In this document: positions 1 to 6,135 of the stretch, in pieces
Numbering within the stretch: the stretch's first letter is position 1
Layout: each line of letters begins with the position of its first letter
Assembly: GCA_934647305.1 (NCBI GenBank)
Contig: CAKUFI010000092.1
Coordinates: 1-9,691, forward strand
Direction of reading: 5' to 3'
DNA length: 9,691 nucleotides
From: an uncultured Clostridia bacterium
GTDB lineage: Bacteria; Bacillota; Clostridia; Christensenellales; Aristaeellaceae
Notes under the pieces: model-generated
Database searches by the model: none
Told to the model about the DNA's origin: nothing
The model's input: only the letters and a program-made list of their open reading frames with translations
Position numbers and translations under genes: made by a program

Positions 1-65
1 GGGGGAGCTTGCTTCCCCGTCCACCAGCTTGTCAAAACCTTTTTTGACAAGCTGAGCTCCCCTTT
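1..65. repeat. Nested inverted repeats with two alternative pairings
   Basis: A perfect 13-bp inverted repeat, CAGCTTGTCAAAA (25-37) and TTTTGACAAGCTG (42-54), encloses a 4-nt loop. Around it GGGGAGCT (2-9) can pair perfectly with AGCTCCCC (55-62), which is followed by TTT. The same left arm can instead pair locally with GCTTCCCC (11-18) through one G-T wobble, so the outer and local hairpins exclude each other. It may be a terminator for a plus-strand gene left of the window, an attenuator-like structure or a dispersed extragenic palindrome. The T run after it is only three bases, so termination is not assured. Confidence 0.6.
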
Positions 66-149
66 CAGGAGAGCCTTTGCGCTTTACCGAATATGCCTCC
101 CCCTTGATAGGGATGGCTTACAGTGCGAGCGGAGGGGTTCGCCAACGAA

Positions 150-345
150 GAATTCGGAGACTCGAACCTGTGGTTCCCGATTTCGCGCTCTATCCCGCGG
201 CAGTCGGCAACGCCGACTTATGATTTCCAGAAAACTTCTGGAAATCCGCAGAATTCGGGGACTCGAATTTATGGTTCCCGAATTCGTCGCCCGAACCGGC
301 GGCAGCAGGTGGCTGTCGGCACTGCCGACCGGTTTCATTCGGGGA
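150..345. repeat. Imperfect tandem duplication of a roughly 100-bp hairpin unit
   Basis: Two head-to-tail units begin at 150 and 251. Each starts with GAATTCGG, keeps GACTCGAA at the same offset, then TGGTTCCCGA, then a GCGGCAG segment and a GTCGGC-loop-GCCGAC hairpin (203-217 in unit 1, 315-329 in unit 2). Unit 1 additionally carries a perfect 11-bp hairpin at 222-246 with loop AAC. Unit 2 has a perfect outer stem, GAATTCGGG (251-259) with CCCGAATTC (277-285). The inner stem is GAACC/GGTTC in unit 1 and GAATT/GGTTC in unit 2. No protein-like reading frame is convincing across it, so I treat it as non-coding structured repeat DNA. Confidence 0.7.
202..246. repeat. Palindrome pair (AAC-loop hairpins), copy 1
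   Basis: Two perfect stem-loops lie 3 bp apart. The first is AGTCGGC (202-208), loop AAC, GCCGACT (212-218). The second is GATTTCCAGAA (222-232), loop AAC, TTCTGGAAATC (236-246). The same paired arrangement recurs at 6015-6062 and 9517-9573, so this looks like one member of a small dispersed family. Confidence 0.6.
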
Positions 346-392
346 ACTGCGCCTGTCTGCCGTGGTTTTTTTCGCGGATCAGAGTGTTTTCC

Positions 393-439
393 GGGAGGGG
401 TCTGGGGAGGCGCCTTTTTCAAAAAGGCGGCCTCCCCAG
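393..439 (-). repeat. GGGGAGG/CCTCCCC hairpin repeat with ACCCCTCCC tail, copy 1
   Basis: On the minus strand, 9 nt after the stop codon of the heparinase-like gene, a strong hairpin forms. Its outer stem is CTGGGGAGGC (402-411) with GCCTCCCCAG (430-439) and its inner stem is GCCTTTTT (412-419) with AAAAAGGC (421-428), separated by a one-base bulge. It is followed on the minus strand by ACCCCTCCC rather than a U tract. It therefore sits where a terminator would, but is not a standard one. It matches three other copies between 5893 and 6229. Confidence 0.65.
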
Positions 440-447
440 CGTTCCCC

Positions 448-2226
448 CTACCCGAACGTCCTCAGCGGGGTGAAGGTGAAGACGTACTGGCCGCCGTTGA
501 CCGGCTGCGGAGTGGTGAAGCGCAGGCGATAGAGCCTGCCCTCGAAGGCGGGATCCTGGGCGGGCGCGTCGTCGCACTCGGCGACCAGGTCGCCCTCCCA
601 GCGCATGCGCACCGGGCCCAGCTGCACGTAGTCCTGCCCGATGCGGGGCTGCTGGGCGGTGATGAAGTGGAAGGCGACCGTCTCGTAGCCCTTGAGGTCG
701 AACACCTCCATCAGCCGCGCGCCGCCCTCCAGCCGGTCGAACACCAGCGTGCGCTGCCAGGCGTAGACGGCGCTGTCGGCGGGGTAGGCGGGGGCCAGGT
801 TCATGCTCATCATGTCGTAGTTTTTCTGCAGCTCGCACATCACGTCGACCGCCTGATGGTTCGCGCCCAGGGCCTGCATCGCGCCGCCCACGACGGGCAG
901 GGAATGCCACTCGCTCTCGCGCCCCGCGCCGTCGCACAGCACGGGCTTGTCGCCCGCGAACAGCAGCACGTCGCCCACGTCGGCATGGCCGTCCACGCGG
1001 CGGTTGCTGCCCCCGTGCATGACCACGGCCAGCCCGGCGCTCTCGTCCTCGGCGGTGCGGGCGGTCATGAGCTGCCAGGAGGGCAGGTACCCCTCGCGGC
1101 GGAAGGGCGGGCGCGGCTCGGCCTCGTCCATGGCGCGGGCATTGAACAGATCCTGCGCCAGCGCCCAGAGCGTGCGGTTCGGCTCCTCCTCGGCCTGGCC
1201 GTTCTTGTGAAGGAAGCAGCCCAAGTCGCACAGCGCCTGATCGCGCATCGTCAGGCCCACGCGGTACATCGCCCGCGCAGGGAGTGCCGGACGCATGCCG
1301 CCCTCGCCCGGGTTGACGAACCAGCCCCGCGCCAGGTGGCACAGCACCGGGAAGTGGCACAGCAGCTGAATCTGCTGCTCGGCGCGCAGGTCGACCCGCC
1401 CGCCCGAAGCCCGGCGAATCATGTGCACGCAGTCCACGATCGGCTGCACGGTTTCCTGCCAGGCGGACAGGCCTCCGGGCACGCCGCCGTCCAGGGGCAG
1501 CTGGCATAGCTGCCGGTCGAGCAGAAAGAGCGCCTTGCGCATGCACTGCCAGCGCCGGCGGCTGTCCTCCTCGAGGGTCAGGAAGGCCTGCATTACGCCG
1601 CTTACACACCTGCCCACCGTGGCGCGCGGGCCGCACATCCACTCCAGCTCCCGGTAGGTCGCGAAGGGGTCGATCACGCGGGTGCGCACCTCGAACACGA
1701 TCCGGCGCACCAGCTGCGCGGCGGTCTCCTGCAGCGTGCCCCCGATCAGCTGCGCGCACAGCGACAGGTCGGCCGCCGTCTCGGCCGCGGCGCAGTCCAC
1801 CAGCGGGGTGAACGGGTCGGGCAGCGGCTGCGCGTCGTCGCCCAGAGCGCTGGGGTTGTTGGCGGGCAGCACCCAGCTGGTCTCCTCGCAGATCGCCCAG
1901 ATCAGGTCGGTCAAAAGGGGAATATAGCGCGCGTCCGGCTGCAGGCACTGGGCCAGCGTCAGCGTGCGCAGAGCCTCCCGGCGGGCAAGGTACACCTGCG
2001 GATAGCCCGACAGGTCGCCCTTTCGGCGGTAGGCCATGTAGGACGAGGCGCGCAGGGCGGGCACCTCATTCGCCTGCGCCAGCTCCTGCGCCCGGCGAAG
2101 GATGCGCTGCGCGTCGCGCTCGTCGATCTGCGCCCAGGCCGCGCGGTCGTCCTCGTCCGGCAGCAGCGTGAACGCGGCGGCGTCCCGCATCTCAAACAGC
2201 AGCGCGTCCGCGTATTTCTCAATCAT
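448..2226 (-). CDS. Heparinase II/III-like protein (polysaccharide lyase superfamily), 592 aa
   Basis: The N-terminal part (about 1-340) resembles the alpha-toroid domain of heparinase II/III-like proteins, with the landmark ETSWVLPANN at 115-124 and DGGVPGG at 246-252. The C-terminal part (about 395-592) is the beta-sandwich domain, marked by VVMHGGSNRRVDGHADVGDV (401-420), GDKPVLCDG (425-433) and WHSLPVVGG (440-448). Family members cleave or bind uronic-acid polysaccharides. I see no signal peptide, so it probably acts in the cytoplasm on imported oligosaccharides. As I remember the family, LPAH, NWNAVC and SHNHNDVG are typical; here they read LPAN, RATVGRC and DGHADVG, so activity or specificity may be altered. 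Its ATG overlaps the end of the upstream oxidoreductase gene by 8 nt (ATGATTGA), implying translational coupling, with a G-rich ribosome site (GGGGGA) just before the start. The superfamily call is firm; the substrate is unknown. Confidence 0.85.
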   Translation of the reverse strand: MIEKYADALLFEMRDAAAFTLLPDEDDRAAWAQIDERDAQRILRRAQELAQANEVPALRASSYMAYRRKGDLSGYPQVYLARREALRTLTLAQCLQPDARYIPLLTDLIWAICEETSWVLPANNPSALGDDAQPLPDPFTPLVDCAAAETAADLSLCAQLIGGTLQETAAQLVRRIVFEVRTRVIDPFATYRELEWMCGPRATVGRCVSGVMQAFLTLEEDSRRRWQCMRKALFLLDRQLCQLPLDGGVPGGLSAWQETVQPIVDCVHMIRRASGGRVDLRAEQQIQLLCHFPVLCHLARGWFVNPGEGGMRPALPARAMYRVGLTMRDQALCDLGCFLHKNGQAEEEPNRTLWALAQDLFNARAMDEAEPRPPFRREGYLPSWQLMTARTAEDESAGLAVVMHGGSNRRVDGHADVGDVLLFAGDKPVLCDGAGRESEWHSLPVVGGAMQALGANHQAVDVMCELQKNYDMMSMNLAPAYPADSAVYAWQRTLVFDRLEGGARLMEVFDLKGYETVAFHFITAQQPRIGQDYVQLGPVRMRWEGDLVAECDDAPAQDPAFEGRLYRLRFTTPQPVNGGQYVFTFTPLRTFG

Positions 2227-3361
2227 GGATGTCCCCCGCTTTGCTCCTGACCCACGCTCCGGCGCGCGCCGAGGCGTGCATTTCCTCCATCAGGCGCTGC
2301 AGCACCACGCCGTCCCGGAGCGAGGGCGCGGGCTGTCTGTCGTGCGCCACGCAGTCCAGGAAGCTGTAGTAGCAGTGAATGTGTCCCCGATCCCAGCCCA
2401 CGGTGTTCTTGGCCGGCAGGAACGATCCGCCCGGCTTTTCATACTTGCCCACGCACTCGATGCGCGTGTAGCCGCGCACGCCGCCATAGGGCGAATCGGC
2501 GACCGTCTGGTCGTAGAAGTCCAGGAAGCTGGGCTCCATCAGGTTCCAGCGGATGGCTCCCTTCGTGCCGCAGATTTCGAGCGTCATCTCGTCGCTGGTG
2601 CCGGTGGCGATCTTGCTGGCCTCGACCGTGCCCAGCGCGCCGTTTTTCATCCGGAGCATCATCAGCGCGTGATCCTCGGACAGCTCGCGGCACACGTCTC
2701 CCTGCGCGGTCGGGCGCTCGGGATACAGTGTGCGCTCGGCGCACAGCACCTCCTCGGGCAGGCCGAGAAGCCAGGAGACAAGGTCGAGCGCGTGGCTGCC
2801 CATGTCCAGCAGCACGCCGCCCTCAAGGCCCTGCTTCCAGCCCATCGCGCGATGGGGATCGACCGAGCCGGAGTGCAGGTAGCGGCAGGAGAAGGACAGG
2901 ATTTCGCCCAGCCTGCCCTCCTCAATCAGCTGATGAGCGCGCATCGTCGAGGGAAAGAAGCGGTTGTTGAGCACCACCTGGCACTTGACCCCGGTCTCCC
3001 GCTGCACCCGCAGCATGCGCTCGGCCGCCTCGGCCGTCACCGCCACCGGCTTGTCCAGGTATACGTGCTTGCCGGCGCGCATCGCGTCGATCGCCATCTG
3101 CTCGTGCATCGCGTTGGGCGTGCAGATGCTCACGACCTGAATGTCCTCGCGCGCGAGCAGCGCATGGTAGTCGTCGGTCGCAAACCCGAAGCCCAACTGC
3201 TCCTGCGCTTCCTTCGCCTTTTCCAGCCTGCGCGAGCACACGCCCGCGAGCACCGGCTCGAAGTCCAGTCCCTGATAAAACAGCGGAATCGCCCGCAGCG
3301 AATGCGTGTGCGTGCGCCCCATGAATCCCCAGCCGATGACGCCAACCCCGATGCGCTTCAT
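2219..3361 (-). CDS. Gfo/Idh/MocA family NAD(P)-dependent oxidoreductase, 380 aa
   Basis: The N-terminal Rossmann fold carries the dinucleotide motif GVIGWGFMG (residues 7-15). The family EKP motif appears as DKP at 103-105, with Lys104 the expected catalytic lysine, and GGVLLDMGSHALDL (181-194) supplies the Asp186 and His190 positions of the active site. Length is normal for the family, which oxidises or reduces sugars, inositols and sugar acids with NAD(P). I place the start at 3361 because AAGGGTGAG lies just upstream and MKRIGVGVIG is a typical family start. The frame stays open further upstream to 3514, but that extension would run through the promoter at 3395-3423. It is the first gene of a two-gene operon with the heparinase-like gene, so it probably processes a sugar or uronate released by that enzyme. 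The exact substrate cannot be told from sequence. Confidence 0.94.
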   Translation of the reverse strand: MKRIGVGVIGWGFMGRTHTHSLRAIPLFYQGLDFEPVLAGVCSRRLEKAKEAQEQLGFGFATDDYHALLAREDIQVVSICTPNAMHEQMAIDAMRAGKHVYLDKPVAVTAEAAERMLRVQRETGVKCQVVLNNRFFPSTMRAHQLIEEGRLGEILSFSCRYLHSGSVDPHRAMGWKQGLEGGVLLDMGSHALDLVSWLLGLPEEVLCAERTLYPERPTAQGDVCRELSEDHALMMLRMKNGALGTVEASKIATGTSDEMTLEICGTKGAIRWNLMEPSFLDFYDQTVADSPYGGVRGYTRIECVGKYEKPGGSFLPAKNTVGWDRGHIHCYYSFLDCVAHDRQPAPSLRDGVVLQRLMEEMHASARAGAWVRSKAGDIHD

Positions 3362-3394
3362 ATTCTCACCCTTCGCAAAAATACTTCCAGTCTC

Positions 3395-3423
3395 ATTGTA
3401 CCACACAAACGCCCGCCGCGCAA
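3395..3423 (-). promoter_or_regulatory. Promoter of the oxidoreductase-heparinase operon
   Basis: Read on the minus strand: -35 TTGCGC (3418-3423), a 17-bp spacer ending in TGTGG, and -10 TACAAT (3395-3400). The TG one base before the -10 makes it an extended -10 promoter. The predicted transcript start is near 3388, giving a leader of about 27 nt before the ATG at 3361. The spacer begins GGCG and ends TGTGG, as does the lacZ promoter at 9479-9507. Confidence 0.75.
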
Positions 3424-3435
3424 CAGCGTGCTTTC

Positions 3436-3543
3436 CCGGCCGTTCACGAGATCGCCTGATTTTTTTCGTATTCTTTCCGCTGGGGAAGCCTTGCGCCCGG
3501 GCGAAAATTCCCATATAATATAGTTAATCAGGCGTGCCGGCCG
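3436..3543. promoter_or_regulatory. Inverted repeat flanking the transporter promoter (possible operator pair)
   Basis: CGCCTGATT at 3453-3461 and AATCAGGCG at 3526-3534 form a perfect 9-bp inverted repeat on either side of the plus-strand -35/-10 region. The second arm overlaps the expected transcript start. The motif CCGGCCG lies outside each arm (3436-3442 and 3537-3543), at different distances (10 bp and 2 bp). This could be a pair of regulator sites controlling the divergent promoters. No regulator gene is in the window, so function is inferred only. Confidence 0.35.
3491..3519 (+). promoter_or_regulatory. Promoter of the DUF1538-PII operon
   Basis: The -35 is TTGCGC (3491-3496), the spacer is 17 bp and the -10 is a perfect TATAAT (3514-3519). 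A T-rich stretch (3460-3467) lies upstream. The predicted start of transcription is near 3526, leaving a leader of about 57 nt. It shares the TTGCGC -35 hexamer with the two minus-strand promoters, but its spacer differs. Confidence 0.75.
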
Positions 3544-3582
3544 ACTATGCGCCGGTCAATTCACAAAGAAAGGATGGAGAGA

Positions 3583-5097
3583 ATGCCGAAGAAGACGCAC
3601 AACATTCTCAAGGAAAAATGGAAGGAGTCGATTTCTTCCGTCTTGCCAATCACGGTGCTGGTGTTTCTGATCTGCTTTTTTCTGGTTCCGGTGCCGACCA
3701 GCGCGCTCATGGCCTTTGTGCTGGGCGCGGTGCTGCTGATCCTGGGCATGGGCGCGTTCACGCTGGGCGCGGATCTGTCGATGACCCCGATTGGCGAGGC
3801 GGTCGGCAGGACGCTCACGAAGTCCAAAAAGGTCTGGGTCATTGCGCTGATCGCTTTTCTGGTGGGCATACTGATCACCATTTCGGAGCCCGACCTGCAG
3901 GTGCTGGCCGAGCAGGTGCCGGGCGTACCCAATCTGACGCTGATATTGGCGGTTGCGATTGGGGTGGGCCTGTTTCTGGTGGTGGCGCTGCTGCGCATCC
4001 TGCTGAAGGTCAAAATGCGCTGGCTGCTGCTGGGGTTTTACGCGCTGGTGTTCCTGCTGGCGCAGTTCGTGCCGGGGAACTTTCTGGCGGTCGCCTTTGA
4101 CTCGGGCGGCGTGACCACCGGCCCGATGACCGTGCCCTTTATCCTGGCGCTGGGCGTGGGCGTGTCCAGCATCCGCAACGACGCCGACGCGGAAAACGAC
4201 AGCTTCGGCCTGGTCGCGCTGTGCTCGATCGGCCCGATCCTGGCGGTCATGCTGCTGGGGCTGATCTACCGGCCGGAGGAGACGGCCTACTCGGCTATCG
4301 TGCCGGTGCAGGCGGCGACCTCGGTGGAGCTGTGGCGGATGTTCGCGAGTGAGCTGCCCCGCTATCTGCAGGAGGTGGGGCTGGCGCTGGCGCCGATCGT
4401 GATTTTCTTTCTGGCGATGCACTTTACCACGCTGCACCTGCGCCCCAAGGCGTTTATTCGGATATTGATCGGCCTGATATACACGTATCTGGGCCTGGTG
4501 CTGTTCCTGCTGGGCGTAAACGTGGGCTTCATGCCGGTGGGCAACTATATCGGTCAGCTGCTGGGCGCGCTCAGCTACAACTGGATTCTGGTGCCCCTGG
4601 GCATGATTATCGGCTTCTTCGTGGTCTCCGCCGAGCCGGCCGTGCACGTGCTGGCCAAGCAGGTCTATGAGCTGACCGCCGGCTCCATTTCGAAAAAGTC
4701 GCTGACGAACAGCCTGTGCATCGGCGTGTCGGTTTCGGTCGGACTGTCGATGGTGCGCGTCATCACCGGGCTGCCGGTCATGTACCTGCTGGTGCCCGGC
4801 TATCTGATCGCGCTGATCCTGATGTTCTTCGTGCCGCCCATCTTTACGTCGATCGCGTTCGACTCGGGCGGCGTGGCGTCCGGCCCGATGACCGCCACGT
4901 TTCTTCTGCCGCTGGCGATGGGCGCGTGCACGGCGGTCGGCGGGGACATCGCGGCGGACGCGTTCGGCGTGGTGGCCATGGTCGCCATGACCCCGCTGAT
5001 TACTATACAGATCCTGGGCCTGCACTACAAGCGCCGTCAGCGGCTGATCAAGTCCGCGCCGGTCGTGCGTCCGGAAGAGAACATTATCGAGCTGTGA
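3583..5097 (+). CDS. Double DUF1538 integral membrane protein, probable PII-controlled transporter, 504 aa
   Basis: A very hydrophobic, multi-spanning protein made of two homologous halves offset by about 250 residues. Matching segments are LGMGAFTLGADLSMTPIG with LGLVLFLLGVNVGFMPVG (54-71 and 303-320), SEPDLQVLAEQV with AEPAVHVLAKQV (101-112 and 350-361), AFDSGGVTTGPMT with AFDSGGVASGPMT (171-183 and 425-437), and DSFGLVALCSIGP with DAFGVVAMVAMTP (206-218 and 459-471). These are hallmarks of DUF1538. The paired acids Glu102/Glu351 and Asp173/Asp427 are candidates for ion coupling. From memory, a two-gene DUF1538 pair (UmpA/UmpB of Halomonas) was reported as a Na+(Li+,K+)/H+ antiporter; here both halves are one chain. 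I chose the start at 3583 because AGGA at 3571-3574 sits 8 nt upstream; the in-frame ATG codons at 3547 and 3574 lack a properly spaced site. A PII-like gene follows after 13 nt. The substrate is unproven. Confidence 0.92.
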   Translation: MPKKTHNILKEKWKESISSVLPITVLVFLICFFLVPVPTSALMAFVLGAVLLILGMGAFTLGADLSMTPIGEAVGRTLTKSKKVWVIALIAFLVGILITISEPDLQVLAEQVPGVPNLTLILAVAIGVGLFLVVALLRILLKVKMRWLLLGFYALVFLLAQFVPGNFLAVAFDSGGVTTGPMTVPFILALGVGVSSIRNDADAENDSFGLVALCSIGPILAVMLLGLIYRPEETAYSAIVPVQAATSVELWRMFASELPRYLQEVGLALAPIVIFFLAMHFTTLHLRPKAFIRILIGLIYTYLGLVLFLLGVNVGFMPVGNYIGQLLGALSYNWILVPLGMIIGFFVVSAEPAVHVLAKQVYELTAGSISKKSLTNSLCIGVSVSVGLSMVRVITGLPVMYLLVPGYLIALILMFFVPPIFTSIAFDSGGVASGPMTATFLLPLAMGACTAVGGDIAADAFGVVAMVAMTPLITIQILGLHYKRRQRLIKSAPVVRPEENIIEL

Positions 5098-5102
5098 GGA
5101 GG
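5097..5102 (+). promoter_or_regulatory. Strong ribosome binding site AGGAGG overlapping the upstream stop codon
   Basis: The last A of the transporter TGA stop is the first base of AGGAGG, placed 8 nt before the PII-like ATG at 5111. This favours reinitiation by ribosomes finishing the transporter and supports coordinated production of the two proteins. Confidence 0.8.
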
Positions 5103-5110
5103 TCGCTGCA

Positions 5111-5815
5111 ATGAATCAAATCAGTCTGCTCATGGTGATCGTCCGCAGAGACTGGGAGGAAGGCTTCGTCTCGCTGCTGCGCGAAAACCAGGTGCAGCCG
5201 GTGTTCAGCCTGCCCGCGCAGGGCACCGCCACCCCCAGTCTGCTGAACCTGCTGGGCCTGGAGCGTCAGGACAAAACCCTGCTGCTGTGCATGGCCGCGC
5301 GCAGGCGGGCCGCCCGCCTGATGAGGCGAATGGTGACGGAAATGGGCATCAACATCTCGGGCACGGGCATCGCGCTGAGCCTGCCCGTGGGCAGTATCGG
5401 CGGGCAAAGCAGCCTTAACTACTTTATGAGACCGCAGAATGACGAAAACGGTGAGGTGGATCAAATGGAAGAAAAGAGAGCCTATCCCTTCGACCTGATA
5501 CTGGCCATCGCGCAGCAGGGCTACGCCGAAACGGTCATGGACATGGCCCGCAAGGCCGGCGCGGGCGGAGGCACTGTCGTGCACGCCAAGGGCTTGGGCG
5601 AGGAGTACGCCGAGAAGTTCCTGGGGCTTTCGATCGCCGCCGAGAAGGAAATGATCCTGATCGTCACCCGGCACGAGCAGAAGGACGCCATCATGCGCGC
5701 CATTATGGACGGCGCCGGGGCGCACTCCCAGGCGCACACCGTGCTCTTCTCGCTGCCGGTCGAGGACGTGGTCGGCCTGCGCAGCATCATGAAGGAAGCC
5801 GAGGAAGAGGAATAA
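5111..5815 (+). CDS. Tandem PII-like (GlnB-fold) regulator, two domains in one chain, 234 aa
   Basis: Two PII-like domains are joined by an acidic linker (about 99-125). Domain 1 (about 3-98) has the beta1 strand ISLLMVIV, a loop GTATPSLLNLLGL (38-50) and the B-loop-like ISGTGIALSLPVGSIGG (82-98). Domain 2 (about 126-222) has FDLILAIAQQG, GAGGGTVVHAKGLG (150-163), FLGL (170-173) and VLFSLPVEDVVGL (211-223). LGL followed by a hydrophobic strand and SLPV recurs in both, showing internal duplication. PII proteins usually sense adenine nucleotides or 2-oxoglutarate and bind transporters or enzymes. I see no uridylylation-type T-loop tyrosine motif like that of E. coli GlnB. Domain 1 lacks the GGTV.H segment and domain 2 lacks GTGI, so the halves have diverged. 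Position directly after the DUF1538 gene makes the transporter its likely partner. The ligand is unknown. Confidence 0.87.
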   Translation: MNQISLLMVIVRRDWEEGFVSLLRENQVQPVFSLPAQGTATPSLLNLLGLERQDKTLLLCMAARRRAARLMRRMVTEMGINISGTGIALSLPVGSIGGQSSLNYFMRPQNDENGEVDQMEEKRAYPFDLILAIAQQGYAETVMDMARKAGAGGGTVVHAKGLGEEYAEKFLGLSIAAEKEMILIVTRHEQKDAIMRAIMDGAGAHSQAHTVLFSLPVEDVVGLRSIMKEAEEEE

Positions 5816-5829
5816 TCGCAGAGGAAAGA

Positions 5830-5858
5830 GGGACGAAGCGTTGTGCTTCGCCCCTTTT
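5830..5858 (+). terminator. Intrinsic terminator of the DUF1538-PII operon
   Basis: The stem is GGG (5830-5832) with CCC (5852-5854) and CGAAGC (5834-5839) with GCTTCG (5845-5850), with one A-C mismatch and the loop GTTGT, followed by TTTT (5855-5858). It begins 14 nt after the PII stop codon. The A-rich left flank (5825-5829) could also pair with the T run. Confidence 0.8.
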
Positions 5859-5892
5859 CATATGGAGCCGTTCCGGGCGGCGGATAAGCCGA

Positions 5893-5938
5893 GGGAGGTG
5901 CGGCTGCGGCCGCACCCTCCCCCGGACCCCCTCCTACG
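5893..5938 (+). repeat. GGGAGG/CCTCCC hairpin repeat with ACCCCCTCC tail, copy 2
   Basis: GGGAGG-TGCGGC (5893-5904) pairs with GCCGCA-C-CCTCCC (5909-5921) with one bulged base. It is followed by CCGGACCCCCTCCTACG. The outer stem and tail match copies at 393-439, 6087-6130 and 6195-6229, while the inner stem sequence differs. This copy has its tail on the plus strand, downstream of the plus-strand operon. Confidence 0.6.
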
Positions 5939-6014
5939 TTTGATCCCAGGACTGCGAAGCGCGAACTGGCAGCCTCCTGCGTCAGGTTGACGATGAGCGC
6001 TGTCCCAAACGACG

Positions 6015-6062
6015 CGGGCGGCCGCAGCCGCCCGTTCAACGCGATTCCCTTCAGGGAATCGC
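6015..6062. repeat. Palindrome pair, copy 2
   Basis: CGGGCGGC (6015-6022), loop CGCA, GCCGCCCG (6027-6034) is followed after 6 bp by GCGATTCCCT (6041-6050), loop TC, AGGGAATCGC (6053-6062). Both stems are perfect. The first stem is nearly the same as that at 9517-9537. A smaller palindrome, CAGGCC/GGCCTG (6070-6085), follows. Confidence 0.6.
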
Positions 6063-6086
6063 TTCCTTGCAGGCCGGCAGGCCTGT

Positions 6087-6130
6087 GGGTGGGGTGCGGG
6101 GAGGCGCGCGCCGTTCAGGCCGCCCTCCCC
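6087..6130 (-). repeat. GGGGAGG/CCTCCCC hairpin repeat with ACCCCACCC tail, copy 3
   Basis: Read on the minus strand, GGGGAGG opens an imperfect hairpin closed by CCTCCCC (plus-strand GGGGAGG at 6098-6104, CCTCCCC at 6124-6130). It is followed by GC and then ACCCCACCC (complement of 6087-6095). The middle of the hairpin is GC-rich and only partly paired. Confidence 0.55.
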
Positions 6131-6135
6131 GGGGA

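Noticed and set aside
150..185. tRNA-like T-arm signature (complement reads GGTTCGAGTC)
   Set aside because: The five bases on each side of TTCGAGT do not pair as a T stem, and no acceptor or anticodon arm is present. The segment folds instead as part of the repeat unit.
150..290. Two similar 39-bp direct repeats about 100 bp apart, considered as a CRISPR fragment
   Set aside because: There are only two copies, they diverge, and the sequence between them is itself palindromic and repeated rather than a spacer.
220..1509. Open frame of 429 codons on the plus strand over the heparinase gene
   Set aside because: It begins in the hairpin region and continues antisense to a recognised gene; composition is unlike a real protein.
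3362..3514. N-terminal extension of the oxidoreductase (51 extra codons)
   Set aside because: It crosses the extended -10 promoter and ribosome site. The shorter start matches the family and is properly spaced from AAGGGTGAG.
3547..3582. Upstream ATG starts for the DUF1538 protein at 3547 and 3574
   Set aside because: The first has no purine-rich site upstream. For the second, the AAAGG site abuts the ATG without spacing. The ATG at 3583 has AGGA at 8 nt.
3556..5025. Long open frame (489 codons) antisense to the DUF1538 gene
   Set aside because: It mirrors the transporter codon pattern in GC-rich DNA, its protein is rich in Arg, His and Gln with no recognisable domain, and it lacks a ribosome site. 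It is a shadow.
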